Shown here in pieces: positions 1 through 12,182 of a stretch of DNA of 64,000 bases. The position numbers and the translations under genes were made by a program. Numbering within the stretch: position 1 is the first letter of the stretch; every line of letters starts with the position of its first letter. The stretch is from Strobilurus pachycystidiatus. Its lineage: Eukaryota; Basidiomycota; Agaricomycetes; Agaricales; Physalacriaceae. Where the stretch lies: positions 992,001 to 1,056,000 of the forward strand of contig JAHLMK010000005.1 of NCBI GenBank assembly GCA_019915135.1, read 5' to 3'. Below the pieces are notes generated by a model. It was not told the DNA's origin. It made no database searches and was given only the letters and a program-made list of their open reading frames with translations.

Positions 1-880
1 TTACAAGAGTCGGCGTGACCAAGCAGCGGACTCTCTCTGTCACTTTGACACTTTAGGGAAACTCTGGCAAACTAGGTAACATACGCGCTTACATCCGGAT
101 CATTCGGTCCGACTGCAGGGAAGCTCGAGGAAACACTCCCGCCACATCAACCACCGAACTCGCTTGGGTAGTCCCAACTCAGCAGGGAGGTCAACCGCCG
201 CAGGAGAGAAATACGCCCGACCGTCTCCGCTTGGCCGAGGGCCTTTCCTGATTGCCCGCCCCTCGCACAACTATGTTCATGAGGACTCGCTCCTCTGGTA
301 AAGCTGGCTGGCGGCTCTTGAAAAGAAGCACCATGCGCTCCCAGGATGCCGCCCGCCTTATCGCGCCCATTGCCATCGATTCCGCCTTGCGACCACGCGG
401 GTGAATCCCGCCGTTGATTGGCACCGACTCCCGCCGCGTCGGCTGACAACCCGCCGTTGTCAGACAGGCCTGGGTTGTTTACGCTTTTAGCTGGGACTTC
501 GAAGAAGATTCTCGATGTTTGGAAAATGAGTCAAGAGCGCCCTTTTTGGATAGATGGCGGGACAGCGCGGTTCCGCCGCCCGACGTATAAATACAGCACT
601 ATCATACTTGTAAAACTTTAGAGTGGACTTTACATTTAACTATCCCGTTCTTCGTCATTTGTCCCCGTCTCCCCGTCCGACAGGCCGTCCTCTTAGATAT
701 TGATCGGGTCAATCTCTAAGTCACGCTCTCTTGTGAAGATAATCCAACAGACGGCTCAAGAAGTCCGTCTGGTTGACGCCTCAGTTCCCATCCGTGTTGA
801 TTCCTGCCAGCGAGTCACCCCAACCTTGACAAACAGCCCGGTCTACCCAGGATCCTAGGACAGACGCTAACATGAGTCAG
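1..880 (+). other. GC-rich block with TATA box, possible LTR or 3' end of a retroelement
   Basis: The first 880 bases are clearly richer in GC than the AT-rich sequence that follows. A good TATA box (TATAAATA, 586-593) is followed by pyrimidine-rich sequence, and the block could end at a CTAACA near 871, as a long terminal repeat would. I found no matching partner repeat and no target duplication, and the left side runs off the window, so this is only a suggestion. The small open frames here look like chance frames. Confidence 0.25.
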
Positions 881-2689
881 CCCAATAGAGGCTGGGACGC
901 GCGCGTATACTGTCAGCTTAAACAAACAGCATCAGCGCCAACTCTTAGGGCCATCCCGTGGACTCAAGGATGCGGCTGATGATGCTGATAGAAACATTGC
1001 GGGTCGTATTTCCTTTCTTGAGGTATGTCTATTTAGCATGTATGTTGCAGTAATTATTGACGTGAACAAATATGTCTAGGCTATTGCTGATAACAGCATG
1101 ACTGCGCTCTGTTGAGTGTTACCTCCGGAGGTCTTGCAAATAATCGAAGACCAAGTCGATGCTGTTAATATGCCACGTATCAGAACATACGACAACTTTT
1201 GCTCACCCGCTTTTCAAATCAACCTTGCTGCTGCTGTACAACAAGTTCTCGGTATGCCTTCTCTCCTTACTATCAGACAGCAAGGCTAATCTCCCACCAG
1301 CGTTTTGAGCAATTGCTCAACTGGGGTTATTTGGAGGTATACACATTGATCGATTTGACAATCCGGCCGGTATTACCATCATGAATATACTCTCTGCTGA
1401 GGATGACTGAATTGAACAGCAATTATTCTTCATCCTTGAGTTGGGAGTGGCGTGGATCCTCCGACCCAGATCGTCTATCTGCTTTTTAGGGCTTCACATG
1501 CACGGCGGCTCCACACCCATCTACAAAGACAACACAACTGAGGTTCCTCCTTACACTCGTGTTACTGCCATCGCATACTGCCCTCTTCATTTCTTCCATG
1601 GGTTGTCGTCATGGGCTTTTGCAGCTGATCATCAAAGAAACCTCCAACAGCTTCTATCAGAGATGCAAAAATGAGATCCCAAGCAATATTTCTACCATCG
1701 AGCTAGTACCAATCATCCAAACATACTCGCAGATGGGTTTGCCATTATGAACCGTCAGGCATATCTCAATTATGTCGCTCGGAGTTTTACACAGATGGTG
1801 TCTTTTTATTTATTATAACCGCCTGCTTTGTTGGGGCTCCGGTTCGATAAAAATTGGTTCATCACTAGTTTTTTTGCAATGTCTGATGACAAACGCATTA
1901 TTGTTCAACCAACTGAGCTCGGACCGGGCTGGGCCTCCATCAAATGTCAGCCTGGGCCAATTCGCACATCCTCCGCTTCACCTCTTGTACGATCTATAAC
2001 CAATTATTCTATCGATATGATGACTCAGGCATCTGATGATCCTACGTTGCAACATCTACCCTTTGGGAACCCTTGCCTTGATGAATCTGTTACTCGCGCA
2101 TACAATGAGCTTGCTGAGAGAAACGCAGATGCAATTGCAATCTGTGCCGTGTCGCAACAGGCTGATGGGCCCATCAGTGATCGTCCTCAGCGTAGACAGG
2201 GTAGGTGCAACATCAGAATTGAATGTCATGTATTGAATCTATTTGTCAGCATTTTTCAAAAAGACTCGTACAGGAGACAATTTTCAGGAATCGGAACCGC
2301 GTCCAAAGCGTGCAAGGACTGTACGTGATAGTGAACCAAGTGCATTGAAGAATACACGATCCAAAACCCGAAAAAAAGGTTTGAAGTTTTTCAAGAAGTT
2401 ATAGAATTGTATCCGATGAGCATGTAACAGATACTCATAATCAAACACTTGTGTCGTGTATCTCTCTTTTCCACTTGCAGCAAGTTCTTCAAGACGTTTG
2501 ACGTTACACTAAGAAAATCATCGGAGAAAGCGAAGCAGAGTGGGAGTCGTTCTTGAAGGACTACGCTGATGGATCCCTGTTTGATGGACGTACCATCTTG
2601 TCTCTTGCTTCTCATGCTCGATGAACGGCTAGTCGGCGAAACATAACCAATATTTATCTTTGCATACAGAACCAGAATGTTCTACTTCA
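881..2689. other. No gene recognised; short broken frames
   Basis: Stretch of moderate AT content with only short frames, the longest at 1828-2328 (166 codons), which shows no family I know. Splice-like signals appear, so it may hold the 5' exons of the broken gene that follows at 2.7-4.3 kb, but I cannot join them with confidence. Confidence 0.3.
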
Positions 2690-4270
2690 GAACATGATTC
2701 TCTGGAAATGGCTCAATGATGAAGCTACGGCGGGATATGATACAAGAAGCTCCTCGTCAAAACATTAGCTAAGCAAACTGTGTGCTGCAGTAGAGGACAA
2801 ACTCAAGTTCTTTGCTGGTCCTGAAACGATTGAGTGGGTTTTAACTCAGTTCCTATCAGGATACGCTATTGTCAAACAGCGCCAGATATTCTCAATGAAA
2901 CTTTTCTCTAGACGAAATCTGAATCCTTCACCACGAAATGTAATTGAACATACAATGTATATTGTCGCCTCGTGGTTCCACTTTCCTACAGTGTTCGAAA
3001 TAGACCAATTACAGGCTGAGCTTGTATTTAACTTTATTCTGCAGCGCTCTCCAGCAGTATTGTTACTGCATCCTGTTTGGGAGTCATGTACGCACATGCA
3101 TCAACATCTCTTCAACAGTAAGAGTGACCACAACCCAAGTCTCTCAAAAGTCGAGAGTTGGTTTCAGAAGTCCTTGACTGAAGCTAGCAATGAGGTCCAA
3201 ACCTTACTGGACAAGATTGATGACATTGTTGACGTTTGAAGAACTCCCCAAAAGTAATATCTTCCGTCTAAAGTTGTCGATTCATTTGCGCAGCATAGAC
3301 ATGACCACAAATAAAGAGTAAAAGAAAATATTCATGAATTTTATTCATGAATATGAATATGATGAATATATTATATTTGTGAATAAGAATAAGTTGATGA
3401 ATATAGAATATGAACCTTTAAGTTTACATAATCCTCAACTCATTCAGAGTATCTGACAATACTGAATTTTCAATATTAAAGACAAGTTTATGATAAATTT
3501 AAATGTTGTTTGAATGATTTATAGGTCATTCAATAATTTTAACTGTGATCTTGAGTGACATTGAGATGATTATACTCATATATTCATGAATATTCATGAA
3601 TAAAAGCAAAATATTCGCAGTGAAGATTAAGTTGACGAATAAAATTAAGAGTATATTCATGAATAACAATTATGACCCTTAAAGGGGAAATTATTTGTAT
3701 GTATGAATAAGAATATACTCGAATATATATTCGTAATATATATTTGTGGACATCTCTAGCGCAGCATGCTGATACTCAAGAACACTGGCTACTGTCTAAT
3801 GTTGCCTTGCTCGAGACCAGATTTGAGTCAAAAGAATGGGACAGTCCTTTGCTTAGACTATATTCAAGAGGCCGTTGTATTGCTTTCACTCCGACATCAT
3901 CTCGTTTGTCTACTCTGCCTTTGGAGTCATCAGGACAACGTACAGGTCAGCATAGAAGCCAAGAAAGCTTTCTTTTGTGTCAGTACAGCGTATGGTTCTT
4001 GGACTAGACGAGATCCAGATCTCATTGCAAGCTATGACGCTGCTCTTGATGATCTTACAGTCACTTTCTGGCTTCTGAACAAAGAATTCCCTTCATTCAA
4101 AACGATCTATACAAAAATGAAGGGTCTTCAGAGTGTCGACTCCTTACAGGCTCTTGTATTTACTGGAGACTATGCAATTGCTGGGGCGGCCCGGTTTCCA
4201 ACAACGGCTGACCTAGCAGAGTTATTATTTGGCAAGCTGAAGGTGAAAGGTGCCTTGAAGGGTCTCTAAG
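2690..4270 (+). pseudogene. Unrecognised protein gene, broken and split by a hAT MITE
   Basis: Two open stretches on the plus strand (2895-3239 and 3766-4269) flank an AT-rich insert. When the insert at 3296-3758 and one copy of its 8-bp duplication are ignored, the frame of the left side runs on into AQHADTQEHWLLSN on the right side, so the two pieces were one gene. The product is rich in Leu, Trp and charged residues with no signal peptide or repeat. Stops lie at 3237-3239 (GTT TGA) and at 4267-4269. I do not recognise the family. It could be a host gene or a gene of an older mobile element. Confidence 0.45.
3296..3758 (+). mobile_element. hAT-type MITE, family 1, copy 1 (463 bp, 8-bp TSD)
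   Basis: AT-rich element with imperfect terminal inverted repeats: left TAGACATGACCACAAATA, right end TATTTGTGGACATCTCTA. It is flanked by a perfect 8-bp duplication GCGCAGCA (3288-3295 and 3759-3766), as expected for hAT transposition. The inside is full of short GAATAT and TTCATGAA motifs and has no coding capacity. A second copy of the same family lies at 59,944-60,372. It needs a transposase made elsewhere. Confidence 0.9.
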
Positions 4271-4829
4271 AAGGCCTTGGATCTTCATGTACAACAGAGA
4301 GCGAAGTTCGCGAGGCCTTGGAAACAGTACAAAATTTTCTCAGCGATTTCATCCCGAAGCATCTTTGACTGCAAATCCCATTCAATTTGCTTGTCACTGA
4401 GCATATTTTGTGCAAGGATTTTCTAGATATTGTAGATTTTTAGATTCTTATCAAAGCTCTATCTGCACTCAACAATAATGATCTCAAACATACATATGAA
4501 GCACTGTCTCCTCCTTTATTTCTACCTAGTGATAGTGACATAGGCGAATAGATATCATAAAAGTTGAAGTGAATCACATGTCCTCGAAGTGAGGATCCTT
4601 GCAAATTTGGCGCGAAGATCTCCAGTAGGTTTTACTGTAAGGAGATCTGATACAATTAACAAATCTAGAATGATGGAATTACAAGTTTCGATGGCCCTCA
4701 CACGCGTCTTTTGTCTGATCTTTTAGTGTTGTGCGCAAAAATTATTTAAAAGCATACAATGCTGGGTCGTCTCTCCTCCTCCTTTTCTCCATTTGTTGCA
4801 GTGTTTGGGTTGTTCTCAGACACTGTTGA
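4271..4829. other. Intergenic, no gene seen
   Basis: AT-rich sequence with no open frame of note and no repeat shared with other parts of the window. Confidence 0.4.
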
Positions 4830-6313
4830 GCCATGCCTGGTACTAGGTATACGTCGTCCGGCTGTCTCTGTGCTGCATTGTACGGTGTATGTCCAATCAA
4901 TCGTTGATTATTTATGTGACTGATATGATACAAGTCCGCGATGGAGTATGCATCTGTGGACATAGCATTACTGGGGAACGACACACACGTGCAATTGAAC
5001 CTCAGTTACCATCATTGGAACCACGTCAATGTCATACAGAGAACAGACAATATCTCAATGTATGTAGTATGCCTTTTTCTCTTCTTTCATTCTGATGTTT
5101 GCAATAGCAACTACACCCAACAGACCCCACTGCACGATGCGTGCATGCTAATTGCAGACTGCAATATTGGGAGCATATCCCAAATCTGTCTGCGTCTTAT
5201 GTTACGGCACCTGCTGCTGCTGTGATACCTCCAGACGTTTTGAGAAGCCAACTTGGCTCTCAAAATTTTGCAATTTCCTCGTACACGGTTCCCGTACCAT
5301 CATTCAACAATGCACAACGTGAAGCAGGTCAAAATCGGACAGATGTCCTACAAAATAATCTACCGCTTGGCATATCTTTGGCAAGTCCGTTCCAAATTCC
5401 GATGCTTGCAACCAGTACCATCACCATGCCTCCAATCCCTGCATCGTCATTGAGATCATGAGGTGGTAGCCGCTTTCAGGCATCTACATCGACTCCATAT
5501 GGTATCCGAACCCAACCTACAGCCAGAACCCATTGTAGCTATAAGGTTGTGATCTTTTCCCCTCTGCTGTCGCATTACACAAGCTCCTCAAGTCTTCATG
5601 CACCTGATATGCGACGACTTTCTCAGTTTTATGACCGAGCTCATGACCTCGGACTTGGATTCATCTATGATGCTACTGTTATAAGTAGTTCCCCGTAAAA
5701 AAGTCTTAGTGACAGCACGTTGGGGTGCAAGTTTGCACGAAACCAGTCCAGAGCAGCTTCGCTTTCGCAAATTGGATCGTCGCCTATCCAAGATGCACCC
5801 TAACTCTCATAATGGTCCACGAATCATTATAATTGGTATGTACTCTATATACCTATATATGTACATTCACTAATCCTATACAATTCCCCGCTATGTTGCT
5901 TTGATAGGCCCATATCGTGGAGAGGGCACCCACATGTGTCTTCATAGCCGTTTGTGGACTGGTTTTCACACCACAGAGCTGACCAAAACATCAGATTTGA
6001 TTTCTTGCGAAGAAGAACTCTGCATCGAAAAAGCTATCATGATCACGACTATCAATCTCATCTTGTCCAATCAACGCATATCTGTCTTGTCTCTCTCTAT
6101 AAGTCCTTCGACTCGTCATTCCTCACATCTGCGTGATCACACACCAGTCTCACCCAGTCCGTCATTACCATCACTGCCGCCACATGATGCCAACGTACAG
6201 TCGATCAACTCTGAAGTTGCACCATCTTTAACAATTGTGGACGAGCTCTCTATCTCTTCAACAGTTGTTAGCGAGCCGTCTGTCAGTTTTGAAGTTGCGC
6301 CAGTATTCAGAGT

Positions 6314-6403
6314 CGAACCCGAGATTCCCACCAATGTCACAATTGAACCCGAAGTTCCCGCCCATATTGCAGTCGAACCCGAGGTTCCCGCCAATGTCGC
6401 AGT
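6314..6403 (+). repeat. Coding minisatellite, three 30-bp units
   Basis: Three in-frame 30-base units encode EPEIPTNVTI, EPEVPAHIAV and EPEVPANVAV in a row, inside the Ser/Pro-rich part of the degraded gene. They probably grew by slippage in a disordered linker. Confidence 0.8.
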
Positions 6404-6831
6404 CAAAAGAAGTAATGCTCACCATCCTATTGAAATCCGCAATAACAATGAATCTCTTCTCTATGAAGACTGGGACACGTGGCGAACGTTCTTTCCCGTG
6501 AACCCAGAGATTATACACATCGCAGGAGGGTCTCTGGCTGATATCAAGACATTCTTTTTTGTCATCTTACGAGCACATGTCAACGGGTTACCAGTTCCAT
6601 CATCTATGGAAAGCTGTGTCATGACATTTTTTTCTGTGTAAGGATTGGCAAATACACTCCTCGATGTCCAGATCACGACTGACCACAAATAGTACAGTTA
6701 TAGGTGTCGGCGTTCAGAGAACCTTGGCAAATCTCCTGCTAGCTGAAGTAACGAAGAGTCGTCTGTGGACAACATTGATCGATGGAGTCTACACCTTTGC
6801 TGATATTCATTTTACCCCGTTGTCTGAGGAC

Positions 6832-7987
6832 TAGAGATCTTCACGAGTCTCGACTCGAGTAGACTCGGACTCGTGAACATGAGTACTCACGGCCCAAAGC
6901 CGTGCCCGCGACTCGTGGAAAGACTCATGCTACAAAGACTCGAGTCCAACGAGTCGAGTACTCACGAGTCGGATGAGTACTCGTTTGTAACTCGAGTCTC
7001 GGTGAGTACTCGCAAGTACTCTAGTGAGTACTCGCACAGTTAGGTTCATGCCCGATGAATCCCCCCAAGCAAGTGTACAGGGGGCCTCAGCCGAGTATGA
7101 GGGTGTACAAGGGGGTGTGGGGAGGGTGCGAGGAGGGAAGTGAGGTGAGGTGAAGGGTAGTGGAAGGCGCCAGAGTGTAGTGGTGAGGCAGAGGGTGGTG
7201 GTGAGCAACGGGAGGGTCGTGTCAAGATGACAATTGGCGGGAGATGGTTTTGCTGAGTGGGGAGGGCGCAAGCAGCAAACAGTGCATAGTTATATCTAGA
7301 TTCAAGTCAGTGAGCAGAGACCCCATCAAGATGATTGGATCTGGCACCTTAATGCGCGGCGTCGTCTGCAGACGCGCCGCGCGCCCTCATCCCGCCGCAT
7401 CCGCTCTGGAGACCAGCACATTGGCAGGGCAGAGTGCCGCCCGTCGGTTTATGGCCTATTGAGGGCTGTCGTCACTGTTGTCCGTTGCATGCTGCCCTTT
7501 TGCGGGGGGCCTACGCGTTGTCGTTATCCCGTTGCTAAGGCCGCGACGCCCTAGCAACGGTGGTCGAATGTCGTCCTGGCCCTCTTGTAGGGCATCCAGA
7601 TGTTGTCCAAGCCAGCTGACAACTTGTCAGACTGGCAGGGTTGACGGATCGTCAAGCCCGGTGGTGGTGGGAGGAAGAGAGGTACAAGGTCGATCACGAT
7701 CACTCGGATCAGAGTATTGATCCCGAGGGATTGTGATCTGTTTAGTTCATTAACAATGCGTGCGGAGTGTTTAGACACACTCTGAGGGCGCCGTTGAGCA
7801 TTGACGCCTTTGCGAGTCCCAGTGAGTACTCGCAATGAGTACTCACATCACCAATGCGCTGCCCGTGACTCGTTATGGACTCGAGTCAGCAAGATTCACG
7901 AGTCCCACGTGTCTGAGTCTCGGGGGTTCCCGAGGCGAGTCGAGTCTCGAGTACTCGAGGGACCCTCGAGACTCGTGAAGGTCACTA
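6832..7987 (+). mobile_element. Non-autonomous hAT element (1,156 bp, perfect 8-bp TSD)
   Basis: Left end TAGAGATCTTCACGAGTC, right end (reverse complement) TAGTGACCTTCACGAGTC, followed on both sides by subterminal arrays of ACTCGAG and GAGTACTCG. A perfect duplication CTGAGGAC lies at 6824-6831 and 7988-7995. The interior is G-rich on the plus strand (7050-7250) and has no transposase. Its outer 18 bases match those of the smaller elements at 21,943 and 61,225, so the same transposase probably moves all three. It interrupts the degraded gene at 4.8-9.8 kb. Confidence 0.9.
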
Positions 7988-8652
7988 CTGAGGACGTGCA
8001 ACATTTGGGTTACTACTCCAACTGGTTGTGCGATGGGGTTTTGATGTTCTACCCATCTCTCTATATGTCTTGCATTATCTTCTTTGCAGCCGCTTTGTCG
8101 TGACTGCCTATTTTGAAATTGCAGAAGCTTTGGATTTTTGCTTTGCATCTCAATTCTGAGCTTCCTGGCCACCGATGCTGTCCATCAAAGAGAGGGACGG
8201 TTTAAACTTTTACGAAACAGCTTCTTCAGCAGTTCAGGCGGCATCAGAATATGCAAATCTTGACATATGTTTTACTAATATATGAAGTATTTGCATTGAC
8301 TGATAAGTACACACTAGATCAGTCAATTTAGCCATATGACGCTAGAACAGATGTCCGAGGTTGAGCAAACCATACACTGAGAAATCGCCTTTGGTGATAA
8401 TCCAGAACTTGGCTATCTCAAAACTCGTCTTGGCCATCTCAGGGACGAGTTCACAATGCCGATGGACAGTGACACTCTGAGCGACCTGTCAGCAATTCAC
8501 GACATAACTCGGATAATTCAATTTCTGTACCAAGGACGTCGAGTTCTGACAGTTGAAAAGATTATAGAAGCACTTGTCCACACTATTGAGGCGGTGGAAT
8601 ACTCACGTGAGAAGAGAATGGAGAAGAAGTGGATATTGTCGCTCCAACGATG

Positions 8653-9466
8653 TGTCATATCCATGCGTCATGACACAGGATTGGACCGGATCTCCGACTT
8701 ACTCAGCCAGTCACGCGTCTCCTCGTGACCCCATTAATCAACCATCCTCGCCAAGTCTTGCCAAGTCCAGCCGGGCCGCTCGGGCCTCCGCACGTGATCC
8801 TTTACTCAGCATCTCTACCGCCAAACTTGCCATACCCTTGACCCAGACCATGCTGCCCTTTGCCCAATACATGTGGATCTCCGCTTGTGATCTTAGTTAT
8901 CTCCTTATGCATCTACCTACTCAGCCCAGTATTTAAGCGCTTGTACTTTACCTATGTTTCCTCAGTTCAAATATCAACTTAGACGCTCCAGTCTAGTCTT
9001 CATCTCTTCTTCTTGTCTGAACTCAACTTGCGGATCTCTGCTCGTTGGCCAAGACTTACATTCTCCAACTCGCGTTGTCCTTACGAACCTCCGAGCTCAT
9101 CACTTGTCTCTTTCCTCCGGGTTTGCTCTTCTTTGGCGGACCCCCGGATTCAAGGCTCGACTCAAGGGACCAACCTGCTGAACGCAGGCAGCCCTGGTTC
9201 CGGACCACCGACAATCCTCAAGACCGGGCCCCCTGCAACTCTCACCACAACCGAGGGATAGCCGGACTACCGCTTGACGGGGATCCATAGGGTTGCAGGT
9301 GTGGAAACACGTGCCAATACAGAATAGGTAAACCTTTTACCTTTTCTTTCTTTTAAACACTTCTACGCTTATTCTTTCACAGGCTCGGAGCACCGCTTGT
9401 GCTGTGCTTACCGAGAAATCCGGTTTCGGACATCCGATTGACTTGGTCTGGGGCACGGTCTTAACA
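8653..9466 (+). mobile_element. Solo LTR (814 bp, 5-bp TSD), probably Ty3/gypsy type
   Basis: Begins TGTCATATCC and ends GTCTTAACA, flanked by the duplication CGATG at 8648-8652 and 9467-9471. A TATTTAAG box sits near 8929 and pyrimidine-rich transcript-start-like sequence follows, which fits an LTR read on the plus strand. No internal retroelement genes are present, so the body was lost by LTR-LTR recombination. The assignment to Ty3/gypsy rests only on length and 5-bp duplication. It splits an exon of the degraded gene. Confidence 0.85.
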
Positions 9467-9892
9467 CGATGACTCTCCCGCAACCCGGCAGTTTAACTGA
9501 GCAAGTTCCTTATTGGGGTCACAGGGAGCCAATATTTCAACTCAAGCGACACGCTACGAGTAAGTCTATATCTCATGTAATAACGATAACACCTCACAAT
9601 TTTGCAGTTAAACTTTATCAGACGCATTAATGCAATATGCCTTTTGTTGCGGAACGCGGGAATCTGTGTTCATGTGTGCTACACTCAGATTGACATCTTG
9701 ACAGGTACTGAAGAGTGGCATAATATCCTAGAGGGAACAGAACAGTCCATTGATGAACTTTTGCATCCTGCGTTTGAAATGAACCTTCAAAAAGATTTTA
9801 ACATTGTACAAGCTTGAATGATTGATTCATGCTTTGCCTTCCTGTCGCCAGATGCTATGTGCTATTGCTAATGCATCCCTTTATACTATCAT

Positions 9893-10775
9893 TCAATGGT
9901 TGAAGTCCAGAGTATGACAATGAGGTATAGCTTCCAGCGCAGTGTCAAGTTGAGCAATCTGCTCAGCAATGAACGGACAACGAACATTGGGTATCTCCAC
10001 ATGCGCTAGATGTTCTGATTGAGTAGTTAGAAAAGGATCAATTTCCACCTCAGTTGTGTTATGTTCCCGGAAATGATTATAGAATGGCAAATGATCAAGA
10101 TCATCCCAATCTACCCCATAGCTGTCGACTTCATCGCCATTGAGATGAGGGTCTGTTGGGGGAAGTGGAGCAAATACACCATGAATGCCTTGAGTTACCA
10201 TGCCATGTACATATTTCCAGATGGGAGTATGATGCGCTTCGGTGCGACTAAAAATGACGTGGTTGTTCCAGACGCCAGCCCACTTGGCAAGATCCAAATT
10301 GATATCATGAAGAAACACAAAGTGAAGGAGCCAAAGCTGTGTGTCACTTTCAGGATTTAGGCGTTGACCAGCTTTTAATTGTCGTAGAAATTCTTTCCAT
10401 TCTTGACCAGTGCCTACAATACAGATCCAGAATCACCCACTGTCCAATCAGTAGAAGAGGAATCTTCCCGACCTCTGGTGACATCAACCCATAGTTGCTC
10501 AATTCAAATGTTATGAACTGATCTAAAGTGGATTCAGTATGCATATTGTTGCGCAAGGCAGTCTTGTACCGTTCAAAAATATAAGATCCGTTGGCCTCAA
10601 ATACCTTCCATCTCACGTGCAACATACAGATTCTTGGTATTGTGATCACCGTGTACATAGCTTGGATAGCCAAATTGCCCCACAATTTTGTGAAATAAGT
10701 CTAAGACTGTTGTTGCTCAATTGTTATTACTGATGCAAATACCAAGAACAAGTTTCAAGTAACTATCAACATCTA
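9893..10775 (-). pseudogene. Integrase-core (DDE) gene fragment, copy 1
   Basis: Read on the minus strand, pieces in three frames match the agaricomycete integrase-core family: a VLGICISNNN stretch near 10,720-10,760, then GYPSYVHGDHNTKN with the second catalytic Asp region, SVHNI followed by IEQLWVDVTRG where the catalytic Glu region lies, and a C-terminal part (9893-10,318) with WNNHVIFSRTEAHHTPIW. Several stops and frameshifts break it. The N-terminal half of the family is replaced by a different sequence upstream (10,776-12,067), so this is also a chimera. It faces away from copy 2 at 12.2 kb. Confidence 0.6.
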
Positions 10776-12067
10776 GAGCATGCGGGCACGACACCGCACT
10801 TTGTCTTTTCTGACCGGGTGCAGACGCTAAAGAACGCATGTGTGCAATGTTCACCCCGTCAAGCAGATCCAGCCACCGTAAATGCGTCAGGAGATTGTTG
10901 AGAAGGTGCATATTTTTGGAACTGTCAAACATACCCAACTTTTGTTCATAAACAGTGGCCTGGGCAAGCGCAACAATTGCCTGCATGACTTTGGAGATGG
11001 ACTCTTGCTTGACCTCCACCTCAAAATAGACGGAACTAAGACCTTTGAACCCTAAATCCTGCTGGTAGAAGATTGAGTCTACAAAGCTACTGTGCTGTGG
11101 ATGATGTAGTGCGGCATGTTTGTTGTAGGCGCAAAGATGGGGATGGACTTGCCACTGTAACGTGCATGAGGGAACGGTGCATTTGAGCCCAGTCTTGTAG
11201 AGCACTAGAGTTTTCAAGGGCTTAATGGGGTGTTCTGGGAAGGCGAGAGGGTTATCTGTTTCTAAGGCACGCAACGTCTCCTCGATGACATGGCGCAGCG
11301 GCAAACAAAGCCCGTTACGTGAAAAAATGCTCTTTTTTGCGATGACCATAGATGTTGCTGTAGCGTTTGATCTTTTGACAATCAACGTAAATGATCCGAC
11401 GGTTATTGAGGTCTACCCAGATCCCGTGCTGAGCAAGGAGGTTGATGGACTTGCATGAATATCCAGTGCTTCATGGGTCTGCTGCGCGTTGGGGCAAGGA
11501 GATGGGAGTGAGTTGGACACTACATGCACTGCTAGATGATCTGCTACGATAAGGTTGGGCTCGGGGACAGAGACAGTGTCTTCGGGGGTGGTGGTTACGT
11601 TCATGTGGTCTTCCCGGTCAGCATTCTTTGCAAATCCATCCTCGAGGACTTTAGTTCCGCAGGCACTGGCGTTAATGGAGGATCTACATCCATCACGATT
11701 TGTGGACTGAGGTAACAAATGGGAGACGTGCAGAGAAACTGGGGCGGGAGGGTTTTTGACGCCATGTTACCCATATGGGCAAAGAGGTGTGCCGCCTTCC
11801 TCCTGTCTTGACGTTTATGTTCCTCAAACAGGCAAGGACAGTGGTACAATCTATACACTAAAACACAAAGGACTCGGGTAGGAATTTTAATTTATGTAAG
11901 CAAGGAGGTCGGTCCGACAGTCCCTGCACTGTCACCTTGGGGTCTGGGGCAGAGCCCCAGCAAGCTGGAGTTGGAGGCCGCTGGAAGATGCAAGCGCAGC
12001 GAGCATCCTGCCGAAGGCCGGAAGCGTAAGCTTGTCCTATCTGATTAGACTTGGCCTCAAACAACAT
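10776..12067 (-). pseudogene. Zinc-finger-bearing gene piece fused in frame to the integrase relic
   Basis: The minus-strand frame at 10,717-11,385 (222 codons) carries one Cys/His cluster (CTVPSC followed by HLCAYNKHAALHH), then a Leu-rich helical part, and runs without a break into the integrase fragment. The context PIKPL...LKC...HAALHH resembles the DUF3505/C2H2 start of fungal RecQ-like helicase proteins, but I only half recognise it. Upstream frames (11,413-11,858 and 11,858-12,067) are acidic or basic and shifted relative to it. Dead or fused gene; function not assigned. Confidence 0.35.
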
Positions 12068-12182
12068 GGAATCAGTATGTTTTGAGAGAAGGGGAATAGG
12101 GAGATTAGTCAGCTAACATACATAGCCACATCAGAAGCTGTAGATTCGAATCCAAGCAAGGTCAACTATTTTCACGACCACC

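Larger units (their letters stand above)
4830..9817 (+). pseudogene. Degraded multi-exon gene (possibly HECT-like), split by a hAT element and a solo LTR
   Basis: Plus-strand coding pieces occur at about 4889-5460, 5520-5800, 5901-6640, 6700-6831, 7996-8100, 8440-8652 and 9472-9817, joined by short intron-like gaps with GT/AG ends. The pieces include a Ser/Thr/Pro-rich linker with a 10-residue repeat and, near 6700-6831, a stretch reading LLLAEVTKSRLWTTLIDGVY that continues across the hAT insertion. The arrangement (disordered N-part, then a compact C-part ending in a 9710-9817 exon) reminds me of the HECT-like ligase genes that are expanded in agaricomycetes, but no catalytic Cys motif is visible and I rate this weakly. 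Several stops and frame changes show the gene is dead. Confidence 0.35.

Noticed and set aside
147..449. Minus-strand 100-codon frame at the left edge
   Set aside because: Open only because the block is GC-rich; no domain and no splice context.
3296..3758. GAATAT/TTCATGAA runs as a scaffold-attachment or AT-rich isochore feature
   Set aside because: Inverted ends and the GCGCAGCA duplication show a transposon insertion.
8954..9290. Several overlapping small proteins at 9 kb
   Set aside because: They lie inside the solo LTR and in three frames; LTRs do not code.
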